Below, in pieces: positions 25,690 through 34,986 of a stretch of DNA of 64,000 bases. Position numbers and translations under genes: made by a program. The stretch's first letter is position 1; every line of letters starts with the position of its first letter. The DNA is from Desulfosporosinus fructosivorans. Lineage in GTDB: Bacteria > Bacillota > Desulfitobacteriia > Desulfitobacteriales > Desulfitobacteriaceae. The stretch lies in the NCBI RefSeq assembly GCF_004766045.1, contig NZ_SPQQ01000002.1:310001-374000 (forward strand), in the 5' to 3' direction. The notes beneath the pieces were generated by a model that did not search any database, had not been told where the DNA came from, and worked only from the letters and a program-made list of their open reading frames with translations.

Positions 25690-25735
25690 TTCACCGCATT
25701 TTTGCGATTGCTCAAACCCAGTATGCCAATTAAGC
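25690..25735 (-). pseudogene. 3' remnant of a sigma54 regulator gene, block copy A
   Basis: On the minus strand this reads through GCAAAAATGCGGTGAATAGG, the same as the last codons and stop of the intact regulator at 32267-33694, with scattered matches for a further 25 bases. The rest of that regulator is gone, so only its tail travelled with the promoter block. Confidence 0.6.
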
Positions 25736-25942
25736 CGATACTATCGGATCTATATCGACAGAGGTGAACAGAATATTCTAATCATCTGTGGGATACATTC
25801 CTAACCTCAAGCTATAGTTACCATAACTTCAGAACATATAGGAGTAAAGCCCATACTATTTTATAGCACAGGCTTGATATAAAATGTTAATTATTTCTCT
25901 TATGCAATATTTCTATACTATGATTTCAACTGAAAACATAAG

Positions 25943-26599
25943 TCATACTGCGACTTTTTCTGGAGTAATCAGAATCGCCTCTGTACAAGCTTGCACTTCC
26001 TCGAAGGTTAAGCCCGGTGCCATCTCCTTAAGAACTAAACCCAGGGGAGTAACTTCTATGACCCCCATATCCGTGACAATTAGATTAACTTGTTTTGCTG
26101 CCGTCAAAGGCAATGTGCACTTTTTCAGGATTTTTAAGCCTCCATTTTTAGTAGCGTGCTCCATGGCAACAATAACTCGTCGCGCACCAACTACTAGGTC
26201 CATTGCTCCACCCATTCCAGGAACCATCTTCCCTGGAATCATCCAGCTCGCTAAATTTCCTTCTTCGTCCACTTGAAGAGCTCCTAATACTGTAGCATCC
26301 ACATGACCGCCCCTAATGATGGCAAAAGACATAGCACTATCAAAACTGCAACCGCCCGGTAAGATGGTAGCATATTGCCCTCCGGCATTAACTGTATCAG
26401 GATCTTCTTTTCCGACTTCCGGAGCAGGACCAACACCCATGTATCCGTTTTCGGATTGTAGAATAATTTTTATTCCTTCGGGTAGAGCGTTTGCAACCTT
26501 AGTCGGGATCCCGATCCCTAGGTTAACAACATCTCCGTTTTTAAACTCTCGAGCCACTCGTTTTACTAGCCACCTCATCCTTGCTTCATTGTCCAACAT
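25943..26599 (-). CDS. 3-oxoacid/acetate CoA-transferase, subunit B
   Basis: Beta subunit of 218 residues with the catalytic glutamate in QSENGYMG (Glu50) and [15 protein letters not shown]. With the alpha subunit immediately upstream (14-base overlap of the two genes) it forms a heteromeric family I CoA-transferase of the AtoAD/ScoAB/CtfAB type, moving CoA between acetoacetyl-CoA or butyryl-CoA and acetate. GGGAGG precedes the ATG. No acetoacetate decarboxylase is nearby, so a butyrate- or acetoacetate-activating role fits better than acetone formation. Confidence 0.92.
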   Translation of the reverse strand: MLDNEARMRWLVKRVAREFKNGDVVNLGIGIPTKVANALPEGIKIILQSENGYMGVGPAPEVGKEDPDTVNAGGQYATILPGGCSFDSAMSFAIIRGGHVDATVLGALQVDEEGNLASWMIPGKMVPGMGGAMDLVVGARRVIVAMEHATKNGGLKILKKCTLPLTAAKQVNLIVTDMGVIEVTPLGLVLKEMAPGLTFEEVQACTEAILITPEKVAV

Positions 26600-27263
26600 G
26601 GGTCACCTCCCGCGGCTGTTTCTGAACTAAAAAATCAACAAAAATACCTGGTGTCATGACCTCGTCCGGGTCAATTTCTCCAATTTCAACAATGTTATCC
26701 ACTTGAGCGATAACTAAATCAGCCGCCATTGCCATTACAGGATTAAAATTCCGAGCAGCACGACGATAAACGAGATTCCCAGCCTTATCCGCTTTATAGG
26801 CATTTAATAATGCCACATTAGCGCGAACAGGGAGTTCCAGAAGATACTCGCTACCATTGACAACAAGCTTTTGCTTACCATCCTCCACGATCGTTCCAAT
26901 TCCAGTTGGAGTCAAAATTCCTCCTAAACCCGCGCCCGCTGCTCTAATTTGCTCGACTAACGTACCTTGGGGTACAAGCTTTACAACAAGCTCACCAGCT
27001 GACATTTGCCTCCCAGTTTCTTTATTAGTGCCAATGTGAGTTGCGATGAGTTTACTAACGCAACGTTGTACAATGAGTTGGGACATCGCATCCCCGAGAA
27101 TACCTGTATCATTGGCGATAAGGGTCAGCCCATTGACTTCCTTACGACAGATTTCTTCCAATAGTTCATTGGGTGCTCCACACCCGATAAACCCTCCCAC
27201 CATGATGGTCATTCCATTCTCGAGCTTGCTAATCGCTTCGTTTAGACTTATTACATTTGTCAT
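26586..27263 (-). CDS. 3-oxoacid/acetate CoA-transferase, subunit A
   Basis: Alpha subunit of about 225 residues with the glycine-rich CoA-binding segment [16 protein letters not shown] near residue 25 and [15 protein letters not shown] near 110. It overlaps subunit B by 14 bases. The start ATG at 27263 ([11 protein letters not shown]) has GGGAGG about 12 bases upstream; a GTG at 27287 is the alternative. Only 36 bases separate it from the upstream sigma54 regulator, so the regulator and both subunits may be one transcript. Confidence 0.9.
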   Translation of the reverse strand: MTNVISLNEAISKLENGMTIMVGGFIGCGAPNELLEEICRKEVNGLTLIANDTGILGDAMSQLIVQRCVSKLIATHIGTNKETGRQMSAGELVVKLVPQGTLVEQIRAAGAGLGGILTPTGIGTIVEDGKQKLVVNGSEYLLELPVRANVALLNAYKADKAGNLVYRRAARNFNPVMAMAADLVIAQVDNIVEIGEIDPDEVMTPGIFVDFLVQKQPREVTHVGQ

Positions 27264-27299
27264 TTGTAATCTCAACCTCCCTAACACTGCAAACGATAC

Positions 27300-28733
27300 T
27301 TATACAGGCATCTCCACCGTTGATGTTGCAACTCGTTTAATCCCCAGCTTTTTGCATTTTCGCAAAAGGGTTGAGATGTCAATACCAAGAGCCTGAGCGG
27401 CAGGACCGAGGTGGTCGTTTTGCTGAAAAGCTTGCACAATCAATTGACGTTCTGTGGCTGCCACCGCCGCCTTCAACGGGATTATTTCCTGCTCGTTAGG
27501 ATGTAAGATATCGATATCCGCTAAAACCATAGTCGGACTTACCCTCCTGATTTTCTCAGGCAAATCTATTTTCTTAATCAAGCTACTCTGACCAAGTACG
27601 ACCAACCGTTCCACAATGTTCTCCAACTCGCGCACATTGCCTGGCCAAGAGTATTCGTATAAACAGTCCATAGCCTCTGGAACAAAACTTACATTGCGAT
27701 TATATTTCTGACAAAATTTATTCAGGAAGGATATGGTTAACACAAAAATATCGTCTTTGCGTTCCCGCAGAGGTGGAATAGCGACAGGTATGACATTTAA
27801 CCGATAATAGAGATCTTTCCGAAACGTCCCCTCCTCCACCATCTTCTCCAGATTCCGATTAGTGGCACATACGAACCGAATGTCCATCGACAGAGGCGTA
27901 GTTCCTCCAACACGAAGAATTTTATGGTCCTGTAGTACACTAAGCAGTTTTACCTGGAGAAGCAGGGGTAACTCGCCAATCTCGTCCAAGAAGACTGTAC
28001 CGTGGTTGCCCTGATCCAACAATCCAGCCTTGCCTTCTCGTAGTGCCCCTGTGAAGGATCCTCCCTCATAGCCAAATAATTCTGATTCTATTAATGAGGA
28101 TGGAATGGCACTGCAATCCACCTTTATGAATTTCCCTTTAGTACTACGAGTGCTATGCTCATGAAGCAGGGAAGCGATTAACCCTTTTCCTACACCCGAC
28201 TCACCGTAGATCAGCACTGTTGCGTCAGAATCCCCGATCCTTGGCAGCTCATCCAAGATACTCTGCATTTTAGGGTCACGAACCGTAATTTTCTGTTCGT
28301 CGTTATTCAATGCAGGATTGTAGCTTACTAGAATTTCCCGGTATTGCTTATTAAGCTGTTTAGAACGTTTTAAATCATCCTTCAAGGAGTTCAGTTCGCT
28401 TAAATCACGCACCTCGCAAACCACGTTGAAAAAGTTTCCAGCATCGTCAAAGACTGGGTTTCCTGTTACTAAGGCCTCGCAACCACTGGGAAAGACGGTT
28501 ATTATAGACACTCGCTGCCGGGTACGAATGACCTCCAGTGTCGCCGATTCCGATATCAAGTTATCGTCGATCAGAGTGCTAACGTTTCGATCCACCACGT
28601 TTATAGGAATCCCAGTGATACGTAGGAAGGCTTCATTATGAGCAATACAGTATCCATTGGAATCCGTTATATAGATGCCATCGCTAATGGAACTTATCAT
28701 AGCTCGAAACGTCATTTCGGGACACCAGCTCAT
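27300..28733 (-). CDS. Sigma54-dependent PAS-domain activator (paralogue 1)
   Basis: About 477 residues: one PAS domain (5-115), AAA+ domain about 165-400 with GESGVGKGLIASLLHEH Walker A, then a Fis-type HTH ending RKCKKLGIKR. The sigma54-contact loop reads GSFTGA rather than GAFTGA, whereas paralogue 2 at 32267 has GAFTGA. The start at 28733 is supported by AGGGGG and by the matching start of the paralogue. Its stop is 36 bases before the CoA-transferase A subunit. It probably recognises the TAGGCAA/TTGCCTA-type inverted repeats found upstream of three transcription units in this part of the window. Confidence 0.9.
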   Translation of the reverse strand: MSWCPEMTFRAMISSISDGIYITDSNGYCIAHNEAFLRITGIPINVVDRNVSTLIDDNLISESATLEVIRTRQRVSIITVFPSGCEALVTGNPVFDDAGNFFNVVCEVRDLSELNSLKDDLKRSKQLNKQYREILVSYNPALNNDEQKITVRDPKMQSILDELPRIGDSDATVLIYGESGVGKGLIASLLHEHSTRSTKGKFIKVDCSAIPSSLIESELFGYEGGSFTGALREGKAGLLDQGNHGTVFLDEIGELPLLLQVKLLSVLQDHKILRVGGTTPLSMDIRFVCATNRNLEKMVEEGTFRKDLYYRLNVIPVAIPPLRERKDDIFVLTISFLNKFCQKYNRNVSFVPEAMDCLYEYSWPGNVRELENIVERLVVLGQSSLIKKIDLPEKIRRVSPTMVLADIDILHPNEQEIIPLKAAVAATERQLIVQAFQQNDHLGPAAQALGIDISTLLRKCKKLGIKRVATSTVEMPV

Positions 28734-28838
28734 CTCTTTATACCCCCTACTCCAACCAAGCATCCTTATGACTGCAAAATTTTTTCTTCACGACATAGCC
28801 TTCTTATATTTCGTGATGATAGGCTAACGAAAAATCAG

Positions 28839-28854
28839 ACTAAAAGTTGTGCCA
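28839..28854 (-). promoter_or_regulatory. Degenerate sigma54 promoter, regulatory block copy B
   Basis: The minus strand reads TGGCACAACTTTTAGT. The -24 half is perfect and identical to copy C, but the -12 TTGCA has become TTAGT, losing the invariant GC. A GAATATTC box follows at 28862-28869. As written it is likely weak or dead. It lies upstream of regulator paralogue 1. The 28734-29077 gap holds only this block and the regulator remnant. Confidence 0.6.
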
Positions 28855-28941
28855 TGATATTGAATATTCGGAAATATTATGTGTGAGGCCCAGACATTCA
28901 GGGCTCAGCGCCCAAATGTCATTGCAATTCGTCCTAAGACA

Positions 28942-28971
28942 TAGGCAACTTAGCACAGGCAAAGTTGCCTA
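28942..28971. promoter_or_regulatory. Enhancer candidate, block copy B (best inverted repeat)
   Basis: TAGGCAACTT, ten bases, AAGTTGCCTA: perfect 10-base arms. This is the cleanest of three copies and probably shows the true operator for the paralogous sigma54 regulators. Confidence 0.65.
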
Positions 28972-28984
28972 TACAAGGCATTTA

Positions 28985-29057
28985 CGCCAATGATACTGCT
29001 AGCCAATCCCTAGCCTTTAGCATTTGTGCAAAAGTGCCGAGATGTCAATACAGTTAC
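28985..29057 (-). pseudogene. 3' remnant of a sigma54 regulator gene, block copy B
   Basis: Minus-strand sequence TATTGACATCTCGGCACTTT followed by TGCACAAATGCTAAAGGCTA closely follows the coding sequence for IDISTLLRKCKKLGI of the two intact regulators, but frameshifts and stops destroy the frame. Only the HTH-encoding end is left, next to the enhancer block. Confidence 0.7.
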
Positions 29058-29077
29058 AGCTCCCAAATTAAAGCCTT

Positions 29078-30217
29078 TTACCTGCAACCCAACATCCTTG
29101 CGATAACTATACGTTGAATTTCTGACGTACCCTCCCCAATTTCAAGTAACTTGGCATCTCGCAGATATCTTTCAACGTGATAATCTTTCATATATCCATA
29201 TCCACCGTGAATCTGGATGGCCTCTAGTGAGTTCTTGACTGAAGTTTCTGAAGCATGCAGTTTGCCCATAGCTGATTCTTTTCCAAAAGGCAAGCGGGCA
29301 TCTTTAAGGCTTGCCGCCCGCAAAATCATTAGTCGCGATAATTCCGTTTGGGTAGCCATGTCAGCCAGTTTGAACTGTATGGCCTGAAAACTACTTAGAG
29401 TTTTCCCAAATTGCATTCGCTCCATGGAATACTTCAAAGCCTTATCAAGTGCACCTTGCGCAATGCCCACTCCCATTGCGCCTATGCTAATCCTACCACC
29501 GTCTAATATCTTCATGAATTGACGAAAACCATTGTTTTCCTCACCTAAGAGATTTTCTGCTGGAATTTCAACATCCTCAAAAACAAGTTCCGTAGTGTTG
29601 GAAGCATGGAGTCCCATTTTGTCATAAGGCGTGTTAATCTGGAATCCTGGAGTACCTGGTTCCACTAAAAAGGAACTTATCCCACGGGTTCCTTTCGAAG
29701 AGTCGGTAAGAGCTGTTACAGTAACAACTCCCGAATAACTTGCATTGGTAATAAAACACTTCGAGCCGTTGAGTACCCACCCTTTGTCCGTTCGACGAGC
29801 TCTGGTTCTCGTACCGCCTGAGTCAGAGCCTGCCCCAGGCTCTGTTAAACCAAAGGCTGCCAAATATTTTCCACTAAATAAGGAAGGTAGGTATTTTTCC
29901 TTCTGCTCAGGAGTACCGAAGTAGTATATCGGACTTATCCCGAGCGAAAGTAATGCTGCATAAGTGATCCCTGTCGAGGCACATACCCGGGATAGTTCCT
30001 CAACAGCTAGTGCATAACTGACCGTGTCTCCACCCGTTCCTCCTACATCCTCTGAAAATGGTAGCCCTAAAAGTCCAAGTTCACCCATCTTTTTAATTAT
30101 TTCCAGTGGGAATTCACCCGTACGATCACGTTCCTCTGCTCCAGGCTCTACAACATCATCGGCGAAGGAACGAACCATTGCACGCAATGCTTTTTGATCT
30201 TCTGTTAAACCAAACAT
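29078..30217 (-). CDS. Acyl-CoA dehydrogenase (third paralogue)
   Basis: 379 residues with [15 protein letters not shown] and the C-terminal glutamate motif [10 protein letters not shown] (Glu362), which differs from the YEGTNEIQR of the two butyryl-type enzymes at 8762 and 11820. That points to a somewhat different acyl substrate, for example branched or functionalised. GGAGG precedes the ATG. It is the last gene of the operon thiolase, DUF35 protein, dehydrogenase driven by the sigma54 promoter at 32136. Electrons would pass to an electron-transfer flavoprotein encoded elsewhere. Confidence 0.9.
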   Translation of the reverse strand: MFGLTEDQKALRAMVRSFADDVVEPGAEERDRTGEFPLEIIKKMGELGLLGLPFSEDVGGTGGDTVSYALAVEELSRVCASTGITYAALLSLGISPIYYFGTPEQKEKYLPSLFSGKYLAAFGLTEPGAGSDSGGTRTRARRTDKGWVLNGSKCFITNASYSGVVTVTALTDSSKGTRGISSFLVEPGTPGFQINTPYDKMGLHASNTTELVFEDVEIPAENLLGEENNGFRQFMKILDGGRISIGAMGVGIAQGALDKALKYSMERMQFGKTLSSFQAIQFKLADMATQTELSRLMILRAASLKDARLPFGKESAMGKLHASETSVKNSLEAIQIHGGYGYMKDYHVERYLRDAKLLEIGEGTSEIQRIVIARMLGCR

Positions 30218-30242
30218 TTAACTCTACCTCCTTCAGTTCCTA

Positions 30243-30737
30243 TCAAGTGGGAACAAAATAGACATCAGTGGGTTTGAACTGACTCAAGCGTTTAAACTTC
30301 GCCTGAATATCCATACCGATTTTGACATCTTCTGGAGCTACTCCAATTAGGCGAGACAAGAAAAGAGTGTCAACCCCGGGCCATTCGACCATAATGAGGG
30401 TAAATGGCGTTTCTGCGAGAAATTCTTGTCCCCCGAAATAACACGTCGTATAGGTATGCACTTTTCCCTTCAACGGTAACTGCATCCATTCTGTCTCTGC
30501 TCCGCAGGTCATGCAGTGACTACGGGGGGTCGCAAACGTACCATCGCACTTCGTGCATTTACTCCCTTTGAGCTCTCCTTTCGTTAAGCCCTCAAAAAAG
30601 GGTGAGTCTTGAGCATAGCTATGAATGTAATCCACTTCATAGTGGTATTTCATGACGATGGGATCGATGTTATATAGAACACATCCTTGTTCGACTTCTT
30701 CCATCTTGGTTGGCAATGCAACTTTCTTTTCACTCAT
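30243..30737 (-). CDS. DUF35 zinc-ribbon/OB-fold protein, thiolase partner
   Basis: 164 residues with a zinc ribbon CTKCDGTFATPRSHCMTCG (four cysteines) near residues 62-80 followed by an OB-fold-like region containing GKVHTYTTCYFGG. Proteins of this family are encoded beside SCP-x-type thiolases and, in the well-studied archaeal acetoacetyl-CoA thiolase/HMG-CoA synthase and benzylsuccinate BbsAB systems, bind the thiolase and help pass or bind CoA substrates. Here the start is 2 bases after the thiolase stop; the thiolase's last codons carry the AGGGGG ribosome site, implying tight coupling. Confidence 0.88.
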   Translation of the reverse strand: MSEKKVALPTKMEEVEQGCVLYNIDPIVMKYHYEVDYIHSYAQDSPFFEGLTKGELKGSKCTKCDGTFATPRSHCMTCGAETEWMQLPLKGKVHTYTTCYFGGQEFLAETPFTLIMVEWPGVDTLFLSRLIGVAPEDVKIGMDIQAKFKRLSQFKPTDVYFVPT

Positions 30738-30739
30738 GG

Positions 30740-31996
30740 TTAGAACCCCCTTTCGAGAATGCTACAGGTAATATAGGTACCCGTCCCAGCATGGCTGTGA
30801 ATCAAACCTCGTTTGGCATTTTTAATTTGCAGTGTATCGTCCCCGCCGAAATGTTGACCGATGGTCCCCTGCAGTTGCCAAAGGGCAAAGACGGATTGCA
30901 TCAATCCCGTCGCTCCTACTGGATGACCGCAAGCTAACAGTCCACCTGAAGGATTTACAGGCATTCTTCCGTTGACATTAGCTGCTCCCGATTCTACGAA
31001 TTTTCCACCGTCTCCGTATTTACACAAACCTAAATCTTCATAGGTTTGAATTTCCGAGGAAGTAAATGCATCGTGGAGCTCTACGAAATCAAGCTGCTCG
31101 ATCGGGTTTTCGATCCCAGCCATTTTGTATGCTTCTTTCGCTGCGACTCGACCTCCCCTGAAGGAATGGACCCCTGGGTATTTCAAGCCTTTATAATCCT
31201 CAGCGCGTTCGTGATTAAGAAGGATGACTTCGCGTGAAGGTCGATCCGACAAACGCATAGCATCTGTTCCCGTACCCACGCCGCTAATCAGGATTGGTTT
31301 ATCCGTTAACTTAAAAGCCATTTCTTCCGAGGCTAAGATCGCTGTAGCTGCTCCGTCTGACATGACGCAAATATCCAAACGTTTTAATGGATCAGCCACC
31401 ATTTCGGAGTTGAGTACATCTTCAATCGTTAGTTCCGCGGGGAACTGGGCATACGGATTATGCAGTGCGTTGCCATGATTCTTAACAGATACCGCTGCTA
31501 GTTGCCGCTCTGTTGTACCGAATTCATGCATATGTCGTTTGACCATCATTGCATAATAGCCGGTATAAAAACCACCGACTGGGTAATCAAAGTTAACATC
31601 TGATGCCAGGGCGATAAACTCATTTCCCTTCCAGGTATTCACATGGGACATCGTTTCAAAGCCAACGGCAGCACAGACGTTCATCCTTCCACTGGCAATG
31701 GCCTCCCAAGCTGTCTGAAAGCCCATTCCTCCAGTAGCTCCACCGGATTCTACTCGTTTAGATGGTTTTGGCGTAAGTCCCAAATAATCTTGAACCATAA
31801 TTCCTGCCATCAACTGGCGGGTAAAGTGATCTGAAAAATAGGCGATAACTGAACCGTCAATCTGGTCTAGTGTTAAATTTGGCACATCGGCCATAGCTTG
31901 ATCAAAGGACTCTTTGGCCATATAACGAAAATCCTTTTTCGGTGTGGATTTGGCGAATTTTGTGATCCCACCGGACACCATATACACTGGTCTCAT
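30740..31996 (-). CDS. SCP-x/lipid-transfer-type thiolase-fold protein with altered nucleophile position
   Basis: 418 residues of thiolase fold. C-terminal motifs are present: HDAFTSSEIQTYEDLG, NPSGGLLACGHPVGATG. At the N-terminal active site, where thiolases normally read CaSG, the sequence is ESGGATGGMG, so the expected cysteine position (residue 85) is glycine. Either this subgroup uses another residue (a cysteine occurs just before GHP) or it does not do standard thiolysis. It pairs with a DUF35 protein directly downstream and an acyl-CoA dehydrogenase. GGAGGGGG precedes the ATG. Sigma54 promoter 140 bases upstream. Confidence 0.85.
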   Translation of the reverse strand: MRPVYMVSGGITKFAKSTPKKDFRYMAKESFDQAMADVPNLTLDQIDGSVIAYFSDHFTRQLMAGIMVQDYLGLTPKPSKRVESGGATGGMGFQTAWEAIASGRMNVCAAVGFETMSHVNTWKGNEFIALASDVNFDYPVGGFYTGYYAMMVKRHMHEFGTTERQLAAVSVKNHGNALHNPYAQFPAELTIEDVLNSEMVADPLKRLDICVMSDGAATAILASEEMAFKLTDKPILISGVGTGTDAMRLSDRPSREVILLNHERAEDYKGLKYPGVHSFRGGRVAAKEAYKMAGIENPIEQLDFVELHDAFTSSEIQTYEDLGLCKYGDGGKFVESGAANVNGRMPVNPSGGLLACGHPVGATGLMQSVFALWQLQGTIGQHFGGDDTLQIKNAKRGLIHSHAGTGTYITCSILERGF

Positions 31997-32135
31997 GATT
32001 TTCCCCCTCCTACCTATTAGATCTATGGCTACGTATAGCTTTTGCTTAACTCACTTACTTGTTTTCATCCCAGTCAATTGATAACGCCAGAATAAAAATA
32101 TGGCACCCCCTTCCTGCTTCTAATGGTTATACTAG

Positions 32136-32151
32136 TGCAAGAGTTGTGCCA
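32136..32151 (-). promoter_or_regulatory. Sigma54 promoter, regulatory block copy C
   Basis: The minus strand reads TGGCACAACTCTTGCA, a full consensus -24/-12 promoter. A GAATATTC box lies at 32159-32166. It drives the thiolase, DUF35 and dehydrogenase genes. Confidence 0.88.
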
Positions 32152-32235
32152 CAATATTGAATATTCGGAAATATAGCAAAAGCCATAGGTATTAGGTCTT
32201 GGGGACTAATTGCTATCGTATTACAGTGAAGACCT

Positions 32236-32265
32236 TAGGCAATTTAGCCCAAGCAAAGTTACCTA
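32236..32265. promoter_or_regulatory. Enhancer candidate, block copy C
   Basis: TAGGCAATTT, ten bases, AAGTTACCTA; an imperfect version of the repeat at 28942-28971. It lies between the stop codon of regulator paralogue 2 (one base away) and the promoter at 32136. Confidence 0.65.
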
Positions 32266-32266
32266 T

Positions 32267-33694
32267 TCACCGCATTTTTGCCGATGCTGAACCTCGCATG
32301 ATTCCAAGTTTCTTACACTTGCGCAGAAGGGTGGAGATGTCAATACTGAGAGCCTGGGCAGCAGGACCGAGTTGAACATTTTGTCGGAGGGCTCGCTCAA
32401 TCGATTGTCGTTCTGTGGCTGCCACCGCCGCTTTCAGAGGGATTATTTTCCGGTCTTTTCGACTTGAGAAATCGGTATGTTGCAGAACGATAACCTGATT
32501 TGCCCGCCGAATTTTCTCCGGCAAATCTGCTTTCTCTATTATACCAGTCTGATTAAGTACGACTAATCGTTCTACGACATTCTCAAGTTCACGCACATTT
32601 CCAGGCCAAGAGTATTCGTATAAGCAATCCATTGCTTCCGAGATAAAACTCAAACTGCGTTGATACTTTTGGCAAAACTTGTCTAAGAAAGACAACGTTA
32701 ACATGAAAATATCCTCTTTTCGTTCCCGCAGAGGTGGAATAGCGATAGGTATTACATTTAGTCTGTAAAAGAGATCCTTACGAAATGTCCCCTCCTCCAC
32801 CATCTTCTCTAGATCTCGGTTGGTGGCACACACGAACCGAATATCCATCGTTAGCGGCGTAGTTCCTCCGACGCGCTGTATTTTATGGTCCTGCAAAACA
32901 CTCAGAAGTTTAACTTGGAGAAGCAGGGGTAATTCACCGATCTCGTCCAAGAAGGCCGTACCATGGTTGGCGTGATCCAACAACCCCACCTTGCCCTCTC
33001 GTCGTGCTCCTGTGAATGCTCCTCCCTCATAGCCGAATAGTTCTGATTCTATTAATGAGGGTGGAATGGCACTACAGTCCACTTTTATGAACTTTCCATT
33101 AGCACTGCGGCCACTGTGCTCGTGAAGGAGGGAGGCGATTAAGCCTTTCCCCACCCCGGACTCACCATAGATCAGCACAGTCGCGTCAGAATCTCCGATC
33201 CTAGGCAGTGCGTCTAAAATGTTTTGCATTTTGGGATCGCGCGCCGTTATTTTCCGGGAGGCATTGATCATAGTCGGACCATAGTTTATTAGGATCTCTC
33301 GGTACTGCTTATTAAGCTGCTTAGAACATTTTAATTCATTCTTCAAGGTACTCAGTTCGCTTAAGTCACGCACTTCGCACACCACGTTAATCAAATTGCC
33401 CTCTTCGTCAAAAGACGGATTACCAGTTACCAAGGCCTCGCACCCGCTAGGATAAGAAATCACCTTAGACACACGCTGTCTACTGTTAATAACCTCAATA
33501 GTTACTGAATCCGATATCAAGTGATCGTCAAGAAGCGTGCTCACATGCCGTCCTGTGACATCCATAGGGATCCCTGTGATACGCAAGAAAGCGTCATTAT
33601 GTGCAATACAGTATCCTTCATAATCGCATATATAGATGCCATCACTAATTGAGTTAATCATAGCTCGAAATGTTATTCCCATATTCCCGCTCAT
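32267..33694 (-). CDS. Sigma54-dependent PAS-domain activator (paralogue 2)
   Basis: 475 residues, a close full-length paralogue of 27300-28733: one PAS domain, AAA+ domain with GESGVGKGLIASLLHEH Walker A and a normal GAFTGA loop, Fis-type HTH (QALSIDISTLLRKCKKLG). AGGGGG lies before the ATG at 33694. It is followed at once by the enhancer and sigma54 promoter of the thiolase/DUF35/dehydrogenase operon, so it probably activates that operon. The HTHs of the two paralogues are nearly the same, so cross-regulation is likely. Confidence 0.92.
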   Translation of the reverse strand: MSGNMGITFRAMINSISDGIYICDYEGYCIAHNDAFLRITGIPMDVTGRHVSTLLDDHLISDSVTIEVINSRQRVSKVISYPSGCEALVTGNPSFDEEGNLINVVCEVRDLSELSTLKNELKCSKQLNKQYREILINYGPTMINASRKITARDPKMQNILDALPRIGDSDATVLIYGESGVGKGLIASLLHEHSGRSANGKFIKVDCSAIPPSLIESELFGYEGGAFTGARREGKVGLLDHANHGTAFLDEIGELPLLLQVKLLSVLQDHKIQRVGGTTPLTMDIRFVCATNRDLEKMVEEGTFRKDLFYRLNVIPIAIPPLRERKEDIFMLTLSFLDKFCQKYQRSLSFISEAMDCLYEYSWPGNVRELENVVERLVVLNQTGIIEKADLPEKIRRANQVIVLQHTDFSSRKDRKIIPLKAAVAATERQSIERALRQNVQLGPAAQALSIDISTLLRKCKKLGIMRGSASAKMR

Positions 33695-33721
33695 CTTTTA
33701 TGCCCCCTATCTCTGGAATGC

Positions 33722-33753
33722 AGTATGTATATATATCAATTTATATACATACT
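33722..33753. promoter_or_regulatory. AT-rich inverted repeat upstream of regulator paralogue 2
   Basis: AGTATGTATATA and its exact reverse complement TATATACATACT flank 8 bases. It sits 30-60 bases upstream of the regulator start, in promoter position, and may be an operator. It is not seen upstream of paralogue 1. Confidence 0.4.
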
Positions 33754-33858
33754 ATCTTACTATTACTTAAATTGGAAGAATATTCTGAATTAATAATTTA
33801 TGTCCCAATTGCAGGTATTGAGAACCATACAAGTCAATAATCGCTCTCTAATACATCA

Positions 33859-33894
33859 ATAAGGTGACTAGATTATTACTAATCCAGTCACCTT
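33859..33894 (-). terminator. Hairpin terminator after the isocitrate-dehydrogenase-like gene
   Basis: TAAGGTGACT-a-GATTA, 4-base loop, TAATC-c-AGTCACCTTA. It lies about 75 bases after the stop codon. The downstream T-tract on the minus strand is weak. Confidence 0.6.
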
Positions 33895-33969
33895 AGGCGA
33901 TCTATCGTGTTTGGTACATCATGCTGAAAATCCCTCTGTATGATTTAATCTTTTATTCACCAATAAGAA

Positions 33970-34971
33970 TTAACCCATGGCTTTAATGATGGCAGCGGCC
34001 ATCTCTTTAGTACCGGATTTACCTCCCAAATCTGCAGTAATATAATCTCTTTGCCTTAGAACATGCTCAATCCCTGTCTCAACTCGCTTGGCTTCCTCCA
34101 CGAATCCAAGATATTTAAGCATCTCAATACCCGAGAGAATCATCGCCAGAGGATTAGCCAAATTCTTACCTGCAATTTGAGGGGCACTTCCGTGAGCGGC
34201 CTCAAAGACAGCGCCCATTTCTCCGATATTGGCCCCTGGTGCGACACCCAGTCCACCCACTAATCCAGCGACGAGATCTGAAATAATGTCACCATAGAGA
34301 TTAGGTAAGACTAGCACATCAAATTGCTCGGGGGTTTGAACTAAATTCATACACATCGCATCGACGATCCGGTCTTCACACTCAATCTCTGGATAATCAT
34401 GGGCCACCGAGCGCACACTTTCCAGAAAAAGACCGTCACTCAGTTTCATAATATTGGCTTTATGGACAATCGTCACTCGTTTACGCCCTTCCTGACGAGC
34501 TAATTCGAAGGCATACCTCCCAATTCGTTCTGAGGCTTCACGAGTAATAATCTTGATACTTTCCGCCGCATCGCGTCCAACCATGTGTTCAATCCCGGCA
34601 TAGAGGTCCTCCGTATTTTCCCGTACAACCACAATATCCACACCTTCATAACGTGACGGAACATTCGGCAAGTTCTTTAAATGCCGCACGTTAGCATAAA
34701 GCTGCAATTGCTTGCGCAAAGCAACATTGACACTACGAAAGCCTTTTCCGACTGGGGTAGTAATGGGTCCTTTAAGGGCTACCTTATTACGACGAATCGT
34801 CTCTAATACATGTTCTGGCAAGGGAGTTCCGTACTGTGCGATACAGGCTTCGCCTGCTTCTACTACTTCCCATTCAATTGGGGCGTGACTAGCCGTAATG
34901 ACACTTTGAGCAGCATAACTAACTTCTGGACCTATTCCGTCTCCTGGTATTAATGTTACTTTAATTGACAT
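33970..34971 (-). CDS. NAD-dependent isocitrate (or homoisocitrate) dehydrogenase
   Basis: 333 residues of the isocitrate/isopropylmalate dehydrogenase family, beta-decarboxylating. Substrate-binding features: [59 protein letters not shown] and [16 protein letters not shown]. The overall pattern is closest to NAD-linked isocitrate dehydrogenases (IDH3-like) rather than LeuB. It is directly downstream of a homocitrate/Re-citrate-synthase-type gene, so either a 2-oxoglutarate-forming branch or homoisocitrate oxidation is possible. A hairpin at 34987 lies just before its ribosome site AAAGGGAG. Confidence 0.85.
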   Translation of the reverse strand: MSIKVTLIPGDGIGPEVSYAAQSVITASHAPIEWEVVEAGEACIAQYGTPLPEHVLETIRRNKVALKGPITTPVGKGFRSVNVALRKQLQLYANVRHLKNLPNVPSRYEGVDIVVVRENTEDLYAGIEHMVGRDAAESIKIITREASERIGRYAFELARQEGRKRVTIVHKANIMKLSDGLFLESVRSVAHDYPEIECEDRIVDAMCMNLVQTPEQFDVLVLPNLYGDIISDLVAGLVGGLGVAPGANIGEMGAVFEAAHGSAPQIAGKNLANPLAMILSGIEMLKYLGFVEEAKRVETGIEHVLRQRDYITADLGGKSGTKEMAAAIIKAMG

Positions 34972-34986
34972 TGTTGTACTCCCTTT

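Noticed and set aside
27300..28763. Longer start for sigma54 regulator paralogue 1
   Set aside because: The extra N-terminus overlaps the AGGGGG ribosome site and is absent from paralogue 2.
32095..32125. Plus-strand TGGCACCCCCTTCCTGCT as another sigma54 promoter
   Set aside because: GG-to-GC spacing is two bases too long, and it points toward the regulator's 3' end.
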